Positions 35,542 through 47,356 of a DNA stretch of 64,000 nucleotides are shown here, piece after piece (positions within the stretch are counted from its first letter, which is position 1; each line of letters starts with the position of its first letter). The stretch is from Hypholoma sublateritium FD-334 SS-4. Lineage: Eukaryota; Basidiomycota; Agaricomycetes; Agaricales; Strophariaceae. Location: contig KN817522.1 in NCBI GenBank assembly GCA_000827495.1, positions 496,001-560,000 of the forward strand. The letters run 5' to 3'. Below the pieces are notes generated by a model. The model made no database searches and was not told the origin of the DNA. It saw only the letters and a program-made list of their open reading frames with translations. Made by a program: the position numbers and the translations under genes.

Positions 35542-36295
35542 AGTCTGTAGTCCCCTGTTCGATCTCGATCTGCTGCCGAATAACGGCTGGCGGCAAGCAG
35601 GCGGCGCAAAACACAAAAAAGGCAGCGTGTACCAATGTAGTATTGTCCATTCCACCCTCCTCCTTGGCCCCTCCGCTCTTTGAACCAGCGGGGGAGTGCT
35701 GACTGTTAATGCACCATCTAAAGTTGACTACAAAATGTTGTANATGAACATATGTTTAATAATTGGCGCTCGTGATTTATTTGATACAGTACATTTCGAT
35801 AAAATNGCCGTTAAAATAGAAAGTTTCAATACTTTTCCATCGCTTCTCAATAAAATCACTACCAACCTGCCGAAGCTCCAAAAATTGACAATGGACATAT
35901 ATTTTATATANCATTGATCTACACAAGAATACAGCCAAGACGTAACCAAAATGAATCCACGCAAAGTACACAAAATATGAAAGCGTGATAATTGTTACTA
36001 TTGATGAAGGTGCGGAGTCCGGACGAGCATCTGCGTCGAGATGTGGCCATTGCGTAGTCCTGTCCTTCAGCCCGGACACTCAAAAAATCATCCTATCACA
36101 CCAGGTCTTTTGTTTTCAGCATGAATGCCTCGAATAAGCGCAGTTATCAATTGGTAAGGNGCATGCGCGCAAAGGAGAGGGAGCGGTGAAGTACGCGCGC
36201 CTTGCGCAGGCATCTCGGCGCGCGCCTGCGCGTGATGCGGCAACCACCGGCATCTAAATGGGGCGGGATCGAGATCGAACAGGGGACTCAAGACT
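35542..36295. mobile_element. non-autonomous TIR (MITE-like) element with target duplication
   Basis: The ends form terminal inverted repeats: the left end reads agtctgtagtcccctg then ttcgatctcgatc, and the right end is its complement with a two-base swap (agtcttgagtcccctg). The repeat is about 29 bp. The element is 754 bp and flanked by a direct repeat, tgaattttcagg, at 35530-35541 and 36295-36306. The 11-12 bp duplication would suit a Mutator-like element (8-11 bp) better than hAT or Tc1. No transposase frame is present. The interior is AT-rich and has four ambiguous bases. Confidence 0.75.
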
Positions 36296-37229
36296 GAATT
36301 TTCAGGTAATGAACAAATCCAAGGCTTGAAGGCATTTTATTTTTATTTTTGTAAACACTCCTCATACATAGTGCTGGGCGTGCCGCAGGGCGTCTAGTTG
36401 CGCCCAGGACGGTGTCACTTTATTTCCGATGCCCACATACAGCTGATTTCAATCTACTATATTTACGACATTACTTATATTGTTAGGTGACCCTAGGTCC
36501 GACATACTTATGTTACGGGAAAACAGTTGGTTTCGCCCAATTTGGTGAAATATTTCCGTCTCATGGGCGGGTCTTGAGCGGGCCTAAATTATTAAAAAAA
36601 AGTACATAGCGCTCCCGTGGTAAAGAAAACAAGTTGTATAGATCGAGCTTTATTCGGTCTTGACTCCCAATTTGGGGGAGAGCGCTTCTATACACTGTGC
36701 ACATCATCAGATCGCGTTCAGTACGCTGCTAAAGATGCTACGAAATCAGATTTAGATTTCGAAAGTCTAGACGTAGAATTACTTCAGATTCAGACTACAG
36801 ATTCGGAAGGCAAGTTTAGACTGTTTAGCTCACGCCCAGAATCTGAACCACGGGCACTGACGGCAACGCGGCGTCGATATTTACGTTGCTGCTGGTTGAA
36901 CTGTCCGACGTCGTTCATGAGTACGCACTGCACACAACGGCTAAGTTCCTGCTATAGGTTTTCTCCCTGTCGCCTATGACATACCTATTCCGTGCTAACC
37001 TCGATCGCAACGATTCATCATAGAAGCCAAACTGAGGTTTTGTAAAGAGCAGTGGTGCAGGGCCTGAGTCCAAAGTAGGTTATTCTTCTTGTCTGTCCAC
37101 TGTTGGTGTGCGCAGATTCTAAAGTGTATGTAGATTCCCTCGAGGTGGAGCACGAGGATAAGTCGTGTATTGTCAGAACGCAGCAAGACTTGCACACTAT
37201 ATATTGGATCAGCCACAGAGCGTTCGAGT

Positions 37230-38363
37230 ATGTTGCCCGACATACCTTCATACCTGGTCTTCGCCTTGCGATACATTATTCGGATGGGCTCCATGCCACA
37301 AGAACCCCTTATCAAGCCTTTGGGAGAGCTATTGACAAAAGATAACCTTATGTCGGTTACGCCTTGGAAGGATTTCGCTGTCAGGTGCTATCTTCAATTA
37401 GATTCGTCGCGACAGTGCGAAGTGGTTGAAATCCGGCGCTACAAGAAAAACAAGCCCCCGCAGCATGAATACCTAGTTGCGGTCCTGCAGTGTCAAAACG
37501 GCGAAAAACGATACATCCGTATCGAACGAGGCTCCCAGAATGTCGATATGTCCACTGGTGTACCTGTTCTTTCCGAGAAGCAGACATCGTGGATCAGAAA
37601 CTACGCCAGTTCAGCCTCACCCAAATCCGAGGGTGTTTTCCCGCCTGACATCTCCAGCGGGTCTTGGACTTCTTGGATCAAGTCGGTGGACGGCGACATT
37701 CCGGAGGACCCCCAGCCGCCACCCAGATCTGATCACAACTTCACATCGACAAGCGCGTTCATCAGTGCGTCCATCTCAAAAACTGGCCAAGCTCACGATA
37801 TCGCCTCATACTGGGAACCTTCATATCTGCATGCCCGTCAAGAAAAACAAATCGAATCATTCAAACTGAAGACACCAATCCCCCTTGCCTACCTCGCAAT
37901 TCTTGCTTACGTCGTCCACGAAGAAGAAGCTTTGTACAACCTTTTCAAATACCAGTGTTATTGGTACGCCGAAATGATTGCTGCCGTGATTCATAAGCAA
38001 GATCAGGGGAACATAGCGATGCCGAAGTCGCACAATACCGCCCCTCAGCCTTGTGATCATGTTCAGCGCTGCTTCGACCCTACAAGCGGTAAATTCAAGG
38101 CGATTTCGATACTCAAAATACGTCCTTTGGTCGTCGAAAAAATCGAACAAAAGTACTTGGCAGAATGTGAACGCCTCACTGCTACATTGGTATGATTTGC
38201 CTGTTTCCACGGTTTTTATATGCGGCTGAAATGTTGCTTTGATAAATTCCAGGAATCAGCATCACCCGAACGACGCATCAGAGATTTGGAAGAACAAGTG
38301 GAACGGTTGAAGCGCCAGTCGCCACAAAATGAGGCAAACTATCCTCCTCAACGTATCTTGTAA
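37230..38363 (+). CDS. basidiomycete hypothetical protein
   Basis: Two exons (37230-38189 and 38253-38363) joined by a 63-bp intron give 356 residues if the start is MLPDIPSYLVF; the frame stays open a little further upstream. The protein has an N-terminal region (VTPWKDFAVRCYLQL), a beta-like stretch (EYLVAVLQCQNGEKRYIRIERG), a disordered middle (SDHNFTSTSAFISAS) and a helical part (PIPLAYLAILAYVVHEEEAL, then LFKYQCYWYAEMIAAVIH). It ends in a short coiled coil (RISDL/RIRDLEEQVERLKRQ). I remember multi-copy mushroom proteins of this type with no known function. The C-x-W-YAEMI segment is probably a buried helix, not a membrane span. Confidence 0.65.
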
Positions 38364-38644
38364 CCACGCGTTATTTTGTCATACTCTTTCAGTGAATTGA
38401 TTCTGTGCCAAAATCTGGACCGGTTCTGAGTCGGCCCCATACGTAGCACTTACATGTTCCCTAGAGCCATAAATATTGACTTCATTAGCTCGGTAATCAC
38501 TGTGATATAGGCATTGTCTGCCCATCTGAGCCCTGACAGAAACTTTAGGAGGAGCACGTAGAACGTACACAACATCTTGCCCGCGGGGCATATGTCATCC
38601 CGCACAAAATCTGGATCGCCAACAGATATTTTTCGTGTACTATT

Positions 38645-40247
38645 TTATTTGGTGACTTTCTCAACTCCCGGAGGGAGCTGGTACCCGCCTTGCCGGCGAA
38701 CCTAAGCATTTGCATTAGTACATATCAGCAGACACCTCAAAGCTATAGATAGAAGTACACGCCTACCTCATCGAAAATAGACATCTCCAGCAAGCTCTTA
38801 TCGTGGCCCCACAAAAGACTCTCTGTCCTGCCATCTCTGACACATCTCGCCACCTCATCGGCCTGGAAGTGCCACCCACCACCAGCATACTCAAACGTCT
38901 TCTTCTCCTCCCGTTCAAGCTTGCCATCCTTCCCTAGGTATTGCACGGTGAACTCCTTCGGGCAATAGATGGGACTCGAAATGAGAATAGAACCGCGCTC
39001 GAACCGGATAGTGACACCAGGCTCCATTGAGTTGAGAGTTATACTGCAGCTGAGAGACGCCTGCGCGCAAAGCTTGGCCGCAGCGAATGTAAGGCTGAAG
39101 ACAGTGCTGCTATCCACGGGTGTAAGGGGGGTCTTGAGCATCGAGCCCACAACGTTCGTAGGATTTGCGTGCTCATTGTCGGGGTGCTCATAGAGTGCTA
39201 AAATTGCCTGTCAGGAAGTCCGGTTAGGATGGCGAATTGTCCATGTTACGACAACTTGATTACCCAGAAAAGGGGATATGGACCTCTGCAAGTGAATTGA
39301 TGTCATTTCATATAAATCGAACGAGGAGCCACCGGACGTACATATCCAATAACGCACCTCCCCCGAGATGAGGATCAAGGATCCTGTGGGTCAAGGGGAT
39401 ATCTTACATCAAGTCCAGTCAAAGCATTAGACAAAATATGAGACTTTGATCGCCTATGAGAAAACCGAACTACTCACTGTGGATATCAAAATTCCCTGAC
39501 AGATCGGCATGTAGCAGAACGGGAAGACCGAGTGCTCCTTCTTCCGCAATTCGCTTGACCTCTAGGCTAAGCGGCTGGAACCTGGTCCACAACGCTTCCA
39601 TGAGGAAAACATCGTGTTCCTTGGCTGCCGCAATAAGAGAATGCAATTCAGCGACGTTACAGGTGACGGGTTTTTCGCAAAGAACGTGTTTTCCTGCTTT
39701 GATAGCCTGTAACGCATTCTCGTAGTGGAAAGTGTGCGGAGTGCCTAAATAGTTAATAGAATCATGAGTTTGGATCCAAAGGACTTCAAAGCAATGGTAG
39801 TGACGTACCTATGTATACACCATCGACATCCTAGTGAACCGATGCAAACCAATTAAGAAAGGTTACTTGTAGATCGACTGCAAGACATTCTACCTTATCA
39901 GCAAAAACTTCGTCGTATGAACCATATGCTTTAATGTCTTTGTTCCCTCCTGCTACTTTATCAATGAACTCCTGAGCTTTTGCCGCTGTCCGAGAGCCAA
40001 CAGCGGCAACGTGGTGCACGACATCGCGAACATCGCGACTGAAGCTAACAGGTCAACTATCGAGGCGAACCTGAACGAACAGTATATCTCACGTCTCGGG
40101 GTCAACAAGAAGGTCCTAAACAGAGAGCTATCCAATGAGTTCTGGAAAGGGCTTCAAGATGGCGATATGTACTTTGACAAAGCATGCAGCTATGAATCCA
40201 GTAGAGATGATTCCCCAGCGAAAAGCGAATGGTTTGATTTCAGCCAT
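38645..40247 (-). CDS. Gfo/Idh/MocA-family NAD(P)-dependent dehydrogenase
   Basis: The gene is multi-exon, probably eight or more short exons. The first are 40247-40173, 40115-40093 and 40044 onward. The N-terminus reads FRWGIISTGFIAACFVK-DLLVDPET, a Rossmann dinucleotide-binding motif with the GI-STG-IA form typical of trans-1,2-dihydrobenzene-1,2-diol (dihydrodiol) dehydrogenases. VVHHVAAVGSRTAAKA and DVDGVYIGTPHTFHYENAL follow, then the catalytic-lysine motif KHVLCEKPVTCN and FLMEALWTRFQPL. The C-terminal domain is the beta-sheet oxidoreductase part, ending RRQGGYQLPPGVEKVTK. Likely substrates are sugars or diols; the exact one is not deducible. It starts 295 bp from the divergent OHCU decarboxylase gene. 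Confidence 0.85.
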
Positions 40248-40542
40248 AGATACGTTGATAGAGTACGATGAAGAAGAGATCCCGGGAAAAGAAGCTCGCT
40301 CCCAGCACTAGCAATGGCATGGTTGGTGTGGGGAATTGAACCCAAATTCAAGCCCGCCACACCTTGCCACAACGCGGAGCAGCGGGCCGCCGTGCATGGA
40401 CCCTCATCTTGCCTTGTTCCAGGCTTCGCTTTATCTGACCTTTCCCCAACCTTTCCCATCAAGTCCAACCACTACTGACAGGTGGGTACTTATAGACGAG
40501 CTCTATTTATACCGACTCAAAAGTAAGTAGACCTGAATAACC

Positions 40543-41151
40543 ATGCCTGCGCTAGCCACCCTCCAAGAGATTCAAAATTCTCCTTCAAACCCCTCCTCGC
40601 CACTGGCTGAAGGATTGAGCCTGCTCTTCGAACACTCTCTCATCGTGACGGAGCTGCTTGAACCGCAACTAAGCCAAGCGCTTAAAGCATTGCCACCGCT
40701 TGCGGATTATGTTGAACTTGTCGACGTTACCCTGTCCGAGATCACCAAATGGCACATTCAATCCCAAGCACAATTTGTCGCAGGGCATCCACGGATAGGA
40801 GAGAACGAGAATCTGTCAGCGCTCAGCGCCAAGGAACAAGGAGCGAAAGCCGTCACTCCGACACCCCCCGAAGTTCTTGAACGCTTAGCGCATCTCAATG
40901 CGTGCTATGAGGCGACATATCCTGGACTGCGCTATATCACCTTTGTCAATGGGCGGAGTCGCGCCGCAATTGCGGAAAAAATGGAAGAAGCTTTGCACAC
41001 ACCACATTCATTTTCGACAACTGAGCCTGTACTCGGTGATATCTCGCCCATAGATCCCTCAAGTCAAGACTGGCGGTCAGAGCTGGATCGAGCGGTGTAT
41101 GACGTTGGATGTATTGCGAAGAGCAGACTGCGTGCTCTAAACATTTCTTGA
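40543..41151 (+). CDS. 2-oxo-4-hydroxy-4-carboxy-5-ureidoimidazoline (OHCU) decarboxylase
   Basis: The single exon encodes 202 residues. OHCU decarboxylase catalyses the last step of urate to S-allantoin conversion, after urate oxidase and HIU hydrolase. The diagnostic block FVAGHPRIGENENLSALSAKEQ contains the catalytic His and the Glu of HPRIGE. The C-terminal signature is LNACYEATYPGLRYITFVNGRSR. LFEHSLIVTELLEP at the N-terminus corresponds to the first helix. A PTPPEVLERL linker follows the EQ motif, as in fungal members. The product would serve purine nitrogen recovery. No peroxisomal targeting tripeptide is visible: the protein ends ALNIS. Confidence 0.92.
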   Translation: MPALATLQEIQNSPSNPSSPLAEGLSLLFEHSLIVTELLEPQLSQALKALPPLADYVELVDVTLSEITKWHIQSQAQFVAGHPRIGENENLSALSAKEQGAKAVTPTPPEVLERLAHLNACYEATYPGLRYITFVNGRSRAAIAEKMEEALHTPHSFSTTEPVLGDISPIDPSSQDWRSELDRAVYDVGCIAKSRLRALNIS

Positions 41152-41284
41152 GGGTTGTTATCAGCTCAGAGAATAATGTTTGTTTCACAACTTGGAGGGG
41201 TACATTGTCCATATATTTACTCGCTAGCTACAGAAAGCAAACTTGAAGGAGTCATTTAACCAATACAAGCAATTCAAATGTTTC

Positions 41285-42088
41285 CTACGAAATGATGGGT
41301 CGTTGTAATTTGGCCTGTTTGTGAAGCTTTGTGCGCTCTCTCTCTGCCTTGCGCTAAAGACAGGCGATATTGTTAACAGCTCGCAGCGAGATAAACCCTA
41401 TAGACTGACCTGAAGAACAGCTTGCCGTCTCGCAGCAAACTCGGGATTCAATTGGTACATCTCTTGCAATAGCTCAGTGACCATCGCCGCTTCTCTAGCC
41501 ATTCTTTCCAATACTTCTTGCTTTTCACGCTTCTCTCGCTCGAGCTCCGCCTTGACTGTGGCAATGCGCTTTTCACCTTCCTCGCGTTGGCGCAGAGCCC
41601 ATGCTTTCCTCTCATTTATGCGACGAGTAGCCTCTTCAGACAAAAGAGATGGATCGCTTCTCGCGTTCATACGGTTATCGTAAGCCTAGGCGGTAGCAGC
41701 ATCGTCAGTAAACAGACACCAGGGTTCAAGTGAGATAATCATACCTTGCGCTTGATAGTGTCACTGAGGATTTCAAACGCCTCGTGTACCTGCAAAGTCA
41801 CATCCGACGCCGCTGAGAATCTGTTTGAGAACGGTATACCAAAGACGGGTACAATTACCCTATGAAATTGCCGCTCGGCTTCTTGCTTCTCTTTGTCACT
41901 AGCATTGAGCTCAAGTTTGTCCGGATGTGTTTCCAGTGCTCTCTTCCTGTAAGCTTTTCGAACTACACGAGGGAGAAGCCGTTAGAGTCATGATAGCGTG
42001 AGATTAAAGGTGACTCACTGTCGTCGGAAGATGCGCTCGGTTCGATGCCTAAGTCGGCATACAGGTTCTTGAACAATGTCGAAGCCAT
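41285..42088 (-). CDS. J-domain (DnaJ/Hsp40-type) protein, DNAJC17-like
   Basis: Five exons give about 187 residues. The J-domain is N-terminal: FKNLYADLGIEPSASSDD, RKAYRKRALETHPDKLEL, then VHEAFEILSDTIKRKAYDNR. The HPD tripeptide that stimulates Hsp70 ATPase is intact. A long charged helix follows (RRINERKAWALRQREEGEKR), then NPEFAARRQAVLQ. The last small exon adds RKAERERTKLHKQAKLQRP. A short J-protein with a coiled-coil tail and no Gly/Phe or zinc region is a class C J-protein, similar in layout to DNAJC17/Cwf23 types that work with the spliceosome. That assignment is inference. It diverges from the CDK7-like gene 497 bp away. Confidence 0.85.
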
Positions 42089-42585
42089 AGTACTAATACT
42101 GTGGCTCGGACAAAACGGCTCCAGAACGCTAAAAGAAAAGAATGTCGTAGAGAGAAAGGCAGAGAAAGGACTTGAATACAGAAAGATAGGTACACACGCA
42201 ACGTGTGCGGTAGCAGCGAGACCGCTCAAGTTGAACAGAGTTGAACTTGCCAACCCAATGCCAACCCCATCCGGCCCAAATCCGGCTATACCTCATGGAC
42301 GCGATGCAATCACATGATCATTGATGGTTTTCCCAATTCGGCTAATGTTATTTGGCAGCAGCTTCCTTTCACTCGTGTGCCTGAAAAGCATGCCAAGCAT
42401 TACCCGATCCTCTTCATGACCTCGCATACTCGGACGTCCACCACCGCTACTATTTCTTGGGATTGGAGCCCCATTTGAGCGCTTTTGAGCCTCGTAATTC
42501 CTCTTCAAAGCTACTGTCTCAGTCTTTGTTTGTAAAATTTGTCTTGATCTGACGGACCGCGGCTTGTACGATCACACGTTGTAAG
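42089..42585. other. shared upstream region of J-domain and CDK7-like genes
   Basis: This 497-bp spacer separates two divergent start codons. Open frames within it run through both leaders and show no domain. No clear TATA box was seen, as is common for constitutive genes. Confidence 0.35.
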
Positions 42586-44114
42586 ATGGATGCAGTGGAG
42601 AAGGCGAACACAGAGCGGCAGCGTCGATGGTAATCTTGGAGTCTCTTGATCAATGTAATACGCCTAACTCATATCGACTCAAGGGTGAAAGACAAAAAGG
42701 TCGGAGAGGGAACATATGCTGTGGTCTATCAAGGCGCGTGTTTTCCAGGCAAAAGCTGTGCCACCATCGTCTCATGCCCGAGACTTTGAACAGGTAGAGA
42801 AGCCTCGACAGGACGAAAAGTGGCCATAAAGAAGATCAAAGTGGGGCAATTCAAAGATGGCCTAGATATGTCGGCCATCCGGGAGGTGAAATTCTTGAGA
42901 GAGCTGAAGCACCAAAATGTCATAGAGGTATGCCGCTCTCCACCCTCACTCGTGCAGCGCCATACGTTACTTATTGCATACCCTAGTTACTTGATGTGTT
43001 CTCGTCGAAAACTAATCTGAATCTTGTCCTGGAATTCCTGGATTCGGACTTGGAAATGATCATTAAAGACCGCGCACTCGTCTTTCTCCCAGCAGACATC
43101 AAGAGCTGGATGGCAATGACCTTCCGAGGTCTAGAATTTTGTCACAGGAATCATGTTCTCCATCGGGTACCATTTCCCCTTTACTATGTCTCAGCAACGT
43201 GTGCCAATACTCGAAATATGATTAGGATCTCAAGCCCAACAATTTACTCATTGCTTCAAATGGCGAACTCAAAATTGCTGATTTCGGTCTTGCAAGGGAC
43301 TTCGCTGACCCAGGATACAAGATGACTTGCCAGGTCATTACGCGGTCAGTCCTCTAGACATGCTCTCACACATCCTACTTAATCAATCGGACCCCTTGTT
43401 CTACTTCTGAATGACAGATGGTATCGCCCCCCCGAGCTCCTGTTCGGCAGCCGTTACTATAGCTCTGCCGTCGATATATGGTCAGTGGGGTGCATATTTG
43501 CAGAGCTCATGCTTCGCATCCCATATCTTCCCGGTGAAAGCGACATGGACCAGCTGAAAACGATATTCCGCGCTCTTGGTACTCCCACAGAAGAGGAATG
43601 GCCGGTCAGTAAAATTCACATCATCCCTTGCTGACGATATACTTATTTTACATTCATAGGGCCATACCAAACTCCCTGATTACGTCCCCGTCGGCCAGTT
43701 CCAAAAATTTCCCATGAGGGATCTCTTCACAGCAGCAAGCGCTGACACCTTGAACCTGCTGAGCAAATGTATGATTTACGAGCCACGGAAACGAATTTCC
43801 GCTAGAGAAGTAAATCTCCCTCATCCTTTCAAAACATTCACATATTGACTATCGTTACATAGGCTTTGACTCACCCGTACTTTTTTGCTCTCCCAAACCC
43901 TACCTTCCCATCGAAACTGCCGAAATGTAGCACTCACTTCTCCGCACGGCCGTTGGATGAAGTCGACGGCAACGTGCAGATGAACTCCACAGGTCCAGGC
44001 GTGAAAGCACGCAGTCTTAAGCGCAAATTGACCTCCTCAGACGATGGCAGCGAGGGTAGGAATCGCTCGATAGCACGGCGACTGGACTTTTCAAAGCATA
44101 CGCCCGGTAGTTAG
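42586..44114 (+). CDS. cyclin-dependent kinase, CDK7/Kin28/Mcs6-like
   Basis: The gene has about eight exons starting with [15 protein letters not shown]. Kinase motifs appear in order: glycine loop [16 protein letters not shown] lysine VAIKKIKVG, the C-helix segment [11 protein letters not shown] (PSTAIRE position), hinge [14 protein letters not shown], catalytic loop [13 protein letters not shown] in [11 protein letters not shown], activation segment [16 protein letters not shown] and [13 protein letters not shown]. The CQVITRWYR activation segment, the CDK7-type loop and the 70-residue tail point to CDK7, which phosphorylates the RNA polymerase II tail within TFIIH and activates other CDKs. 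The glycine-loop exon is followed by an intron that is either GC-AG (42734) or GT-AG (42738); both keep frame. The GHTKLPDY segment and RISAREALTHPYF complete the kinase. Confidence 0.88.
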
Positions 44115-44447
44115 TCGATTTGGTATTGGATGTAGCTCCATGACCGTCAATTCGATTTTGGGGCATTGTGTACTATCTACGGTAACCCGACTGTCACTCC
44201 GAATGAACAAGACAGCAAGAAGATATATCGTGAAGTGAAAAAGAGGATGAATGAGAAAACTACAAATACAGATAGTTATTGGAATATCAGAGCGAAGCGG
44301 GTAATGTAGTGCAGGAGCCTGAGGATTTATGATGCGATGTGTAGGTTCAAGTGTGTTTTGACAAGGTGGCCGGGATATCAATTGCAATCCATGTTTAGAA
44401 ATTCGGGATATGATGCAGATGGTGGCTTGTGAATTAGACTGGATATG

Positions 44448-47134
44448 TTACTTCCTATCCGCTCCGCATGGGCCACAGGTCGACGCGGAGTTGGGGTTGG
44501 AAAGGGTGCACTCCGAGCAAATCCAGGTATCCTTGTTGGGGGTCGCCATTTTGAAGCCAGCGGCTGCGAAGTCGAACCCCTTCACGACGGGAGCGGCCGG
44601 CATTGAGGGCCTGAGCGTCTCAACAGGTTTGCTGGTAGGGCCGGCCGAAGGCGCTGGGCTTTCGCACGCAACACACTGGACGGCAGAGTTCTTGTTAGTC
44701 ACACTGCAGATGGAGCAGGTCCAGATATCTTTCTTGACCTCTACTTTCATTCCCGCAGCGGCGAAATCAAAGGCCTTCACAGGAGGGAGGTCGAACTTTG
44801 GCGGGGATAGCTTAGGGGTATTGTAGGATGTAGAGGGCGTCGAGCTGAATTTGAACCCCGAGGGAGATTCGACGACGGGGTCCAAGAAATTGAAGGTGGG
44901 CAAAGACGATGGGGGAAGGACCTTGACGTCGCTGCGTGCTCTGACATGCTCCGCGCTGCTTGACAGGATGGAGATCGCTGTGAGTGTGAAGGAGAACTCT
45001 GGGATATCATTTGGGTCCATTGCCTTAACCTGGGCCTTGATCTCTTCCTCAGTTGGAGGCCTCAATGGGGCGTCACTGTCAGGTGCCATTGACATTGGCT
45101 CATCTATAGCTTCTTTTTCGTTTGCTTTGAATGAGAAGCTGAAATTACTCGAAGGAATGGCGAATGCCGGTTGCTGGAGCGGGGCGGGTGCAGGAGGTGA
45201 TAGTCTAGGCAGAGGAGCTGCAGGAGGGGCGGCAGGGGACGACGGGGACGCCGCGCTGCCCTCAGCTTGGAAACTAAAGCGCAGTTTGCTTGGTTCCCTC
45301 GGAATAGATTTGAGTGCGGAAAAAGAGGCCCGAGAGGTAAGGGCATTGGTACTGGCCGCTGCAGCCGCAGACACACTGCCGTTCGTTGCATGCGTGGTGT
45401 CCTTTCCATTTGTCTTGACCTTCTCATCATCCTTGTTCGTCTCGCTCATTGGAACATCACCGATTTCTTCGATGGTTATGTCAGAGCTCACAGGAGGAGG
45501 GGATTTGAAACTGGATGGACGACCGTTTCCGTTAAGGGTGGGCTTGGATTTCTTGGAAGCTCTACTTGATCCATCGTCTTCCGGTTCTTCTACTTGATAC
45601 TGAGAGACCCTGTTTTCTTCATTGACGTGACCGTTCACTTCAGATGGTTTCTCGAAGTTGGCAGGAGGGCGAGAACGCTTGCTTCCCTGGACACGAAAGT
45701 CAGCGGCCGTCATTAAATAATGGACACGTGCTTTGACTTACTTTAGGAACAGTTGCTTCGATGATTGCTTGAGAAGATACTGCGTCGAGTTTCTCTTTTT
45801 CCTTTTGTTTCTTCTCTTCAGCGGCTTTCTCCTCCCTGGATGGCAGTGCCGGGCGACCTGTTGCCCGCGGTCGTCTGGCACCGCGTCTAGGCGGGCCGAC
45901 CTTCCCCACAGGGCTCGCGGTCTGATACGGATTACTTAAGTCGGGTTTTACAACCGGCGTTGTCTCCTTGATCAGGTCGGCCATGAAGTTCGCAGTTTTG
46001 GTAGGTTTAATTTGCTGAGCAGGGCTGCCTCTAGAGTCGTCGCGGGAAGACGGCGGGGAAGCATCAGACCACGCCTGGCGCAGTGGGGAAGGAACAACTG
46101 GGGCTGTTGGCTTTGCTGGCGTGCGGAGGCGGGCGGAAGCAACCGCGGCAGGACGAACAGGAGTTCCATTAGCCTTTGGTGTTGGCGGGGAAGTGGTCAG
46201 GGGAAAGGGGAGCGAAGAGCTTGAGGGTTCTGAAGTGGAGGCCGCGGATTCGGCTGTTTTCCGCCGTTTGTGATCTGTCTCAACTGTTTCGCGGTTGTCC
46301 TTCATGACCAAGCGCTCAGATTTCGCCGGCGACGCGCCAAATGCCGGGGACGCATATCTGTTACGCGGCCGCGAACGTTTGGCACTTCCTGCGCCCTCCC
46401 ATCGATAAACACCGTTAGGATTTCTCGTCATTAGCTTCTTCGTTGACGATTCGGCGCTTGTTGTCGGAGTGGAATTCGCACTAGATATAGATGGCGTTTC
46501 GTGTCTTGGCGTTGTGAATGTAAATCGGAATGTTTCGCTTTTTTCAGCTGGTGAACGAATATTAGGCTTTGAATTGTTTACCCCGCTGAGAGACTTACGG
46601 GTAGTTTGTGGGTTTGCAACCACTGGGTTTTCGACCTTTGTGTCGGGATTGAGAGTACTCTTATTACTGATATTATTGATGATGCTTCGAGGGGGACCCG
46701 CCAAAAATGAGGGCGGGGGATCTCTTGCACCCATCGGTGAAAAGTTTTGGAAATCCTGAGATAGTGGCGGACGATTGCTGAAGGAAGAGCGTGGCGGCGT
46801 CCCAAGAAAGCCATTATCTTGAGTTCGTGAAGCACTGGCAGAAGCCTATAGCAAAGATATTGATTGGAATCACACCAAGTTATAAGTTTGGTCTACCTGT
46901 TGATCGGTCATGGTGTAGTCCTTCGGAGCGTTCACAGGTAGTTCTGGCTGTTCCGGTTCTTCTGTTGGGTATCCAAGCACCCTAAGAAAGAATTTTGTGA
47001 CCTATGAAACACATTCAGTTTGATTAAAAGAATTGGCGGTGCCGTAGGAGACTCACACTATTGGAACGAGCGTATGGTAGGGTCTTTTTCTTGCGTTCTT
47101 CAGCGCGATTCGTGTTATTGCGGATGGCGCTCAT
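44448..47134 (-). CDS. nucleoporin with two RanBP2-type zinc fingers, Nup153/Nup1-like
   Basis: Exons 47134-47057, 47001-46897, 46845-45742 and 45686-44448 give 841 residues. The N-terminus is basic (NNTNRAEERKKKTLPYARS) and followed by VTKFFLRVLGYPTEE, which may be a membrane-binding amphipathic helix, as in Nup1/Nup60/Nup153. The middle is disordered, Ser/Pro/Lys-rich, with NLS-like KRSRPRNR and HKRRKT. Scattered F-x-F motifs (LRFSFQAE, FSFSFKAN, FSFTLTA) and FDFAAAG repeats follow. Two zinc fingers of W-x-C-x2-C...N-S-A...C-x2-C form close the protein: DIWTCSICSVTNKNSA and DTWICSECTLSNPNSA. Such fingers bind Ran or ubiquitin. The product should sit on the nuclear basket. Confidence 0.8.
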
Positions 47135-47356
47135 CGTGGCGGAGAAGGGTTATGAAGAGAAGAGGGGAAAGCACAATGTTGCTTGATGTTGCTTGGGCCA
47201 AAGCTGCAACGAGGCAACCTTATACTAATTTCGCATTGTGCCACTGTACGCATAAACGGCCAAAGCGATTGTTGAGGGCCGGCCATTACTCTCACGTGAC
47301 CAATTTGGGCCAACCGCCTCCGTCCGTACGCCTCTTCCCGTTCTGTACAAGCAGCC
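47135..47356. promoter_or_regulatory. compact bidirectional promoter region
   Basis: Only 222 bp separate the divergent start codons of the nucleoporin gene and the complex I subunit gene. The interval holds ccggccattactctcacgtg with an E-box-like cacgtg (about 47295-47300). No TATA box is obvious. Confidence 0.4.

Larger units (their letters stand above)
32897..37229. other. repeat-rich island without an intact gene
   Basis: The stretch lies between RIB3 and the hypothetical gene at 37.2 kb. It contains inverted copies of a gene fragment (33.5-34.7 kb) and a TIR element (35542-36295), listed separately. Single ambiguous bases (n) occur at 35743, 35806, 35911 and 36160, so assembly support is weak here. 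Remaining sequence is AT-rich with no supported gene. Confidence 0.5.

Noticed and set aside
36617..36979. Plus-strand frame upstream of the 37.2 kb hypothetical gene
   Set aside because: No splice chain connects it with the downstream gene and no domain was recognised.
40325..40365. tRNA-like block gaattgaaccc (B-box-like on the minus strand)
   Set aside because: I could not form a cloverleaf; no A box or acceptor partner is found at the right distance.
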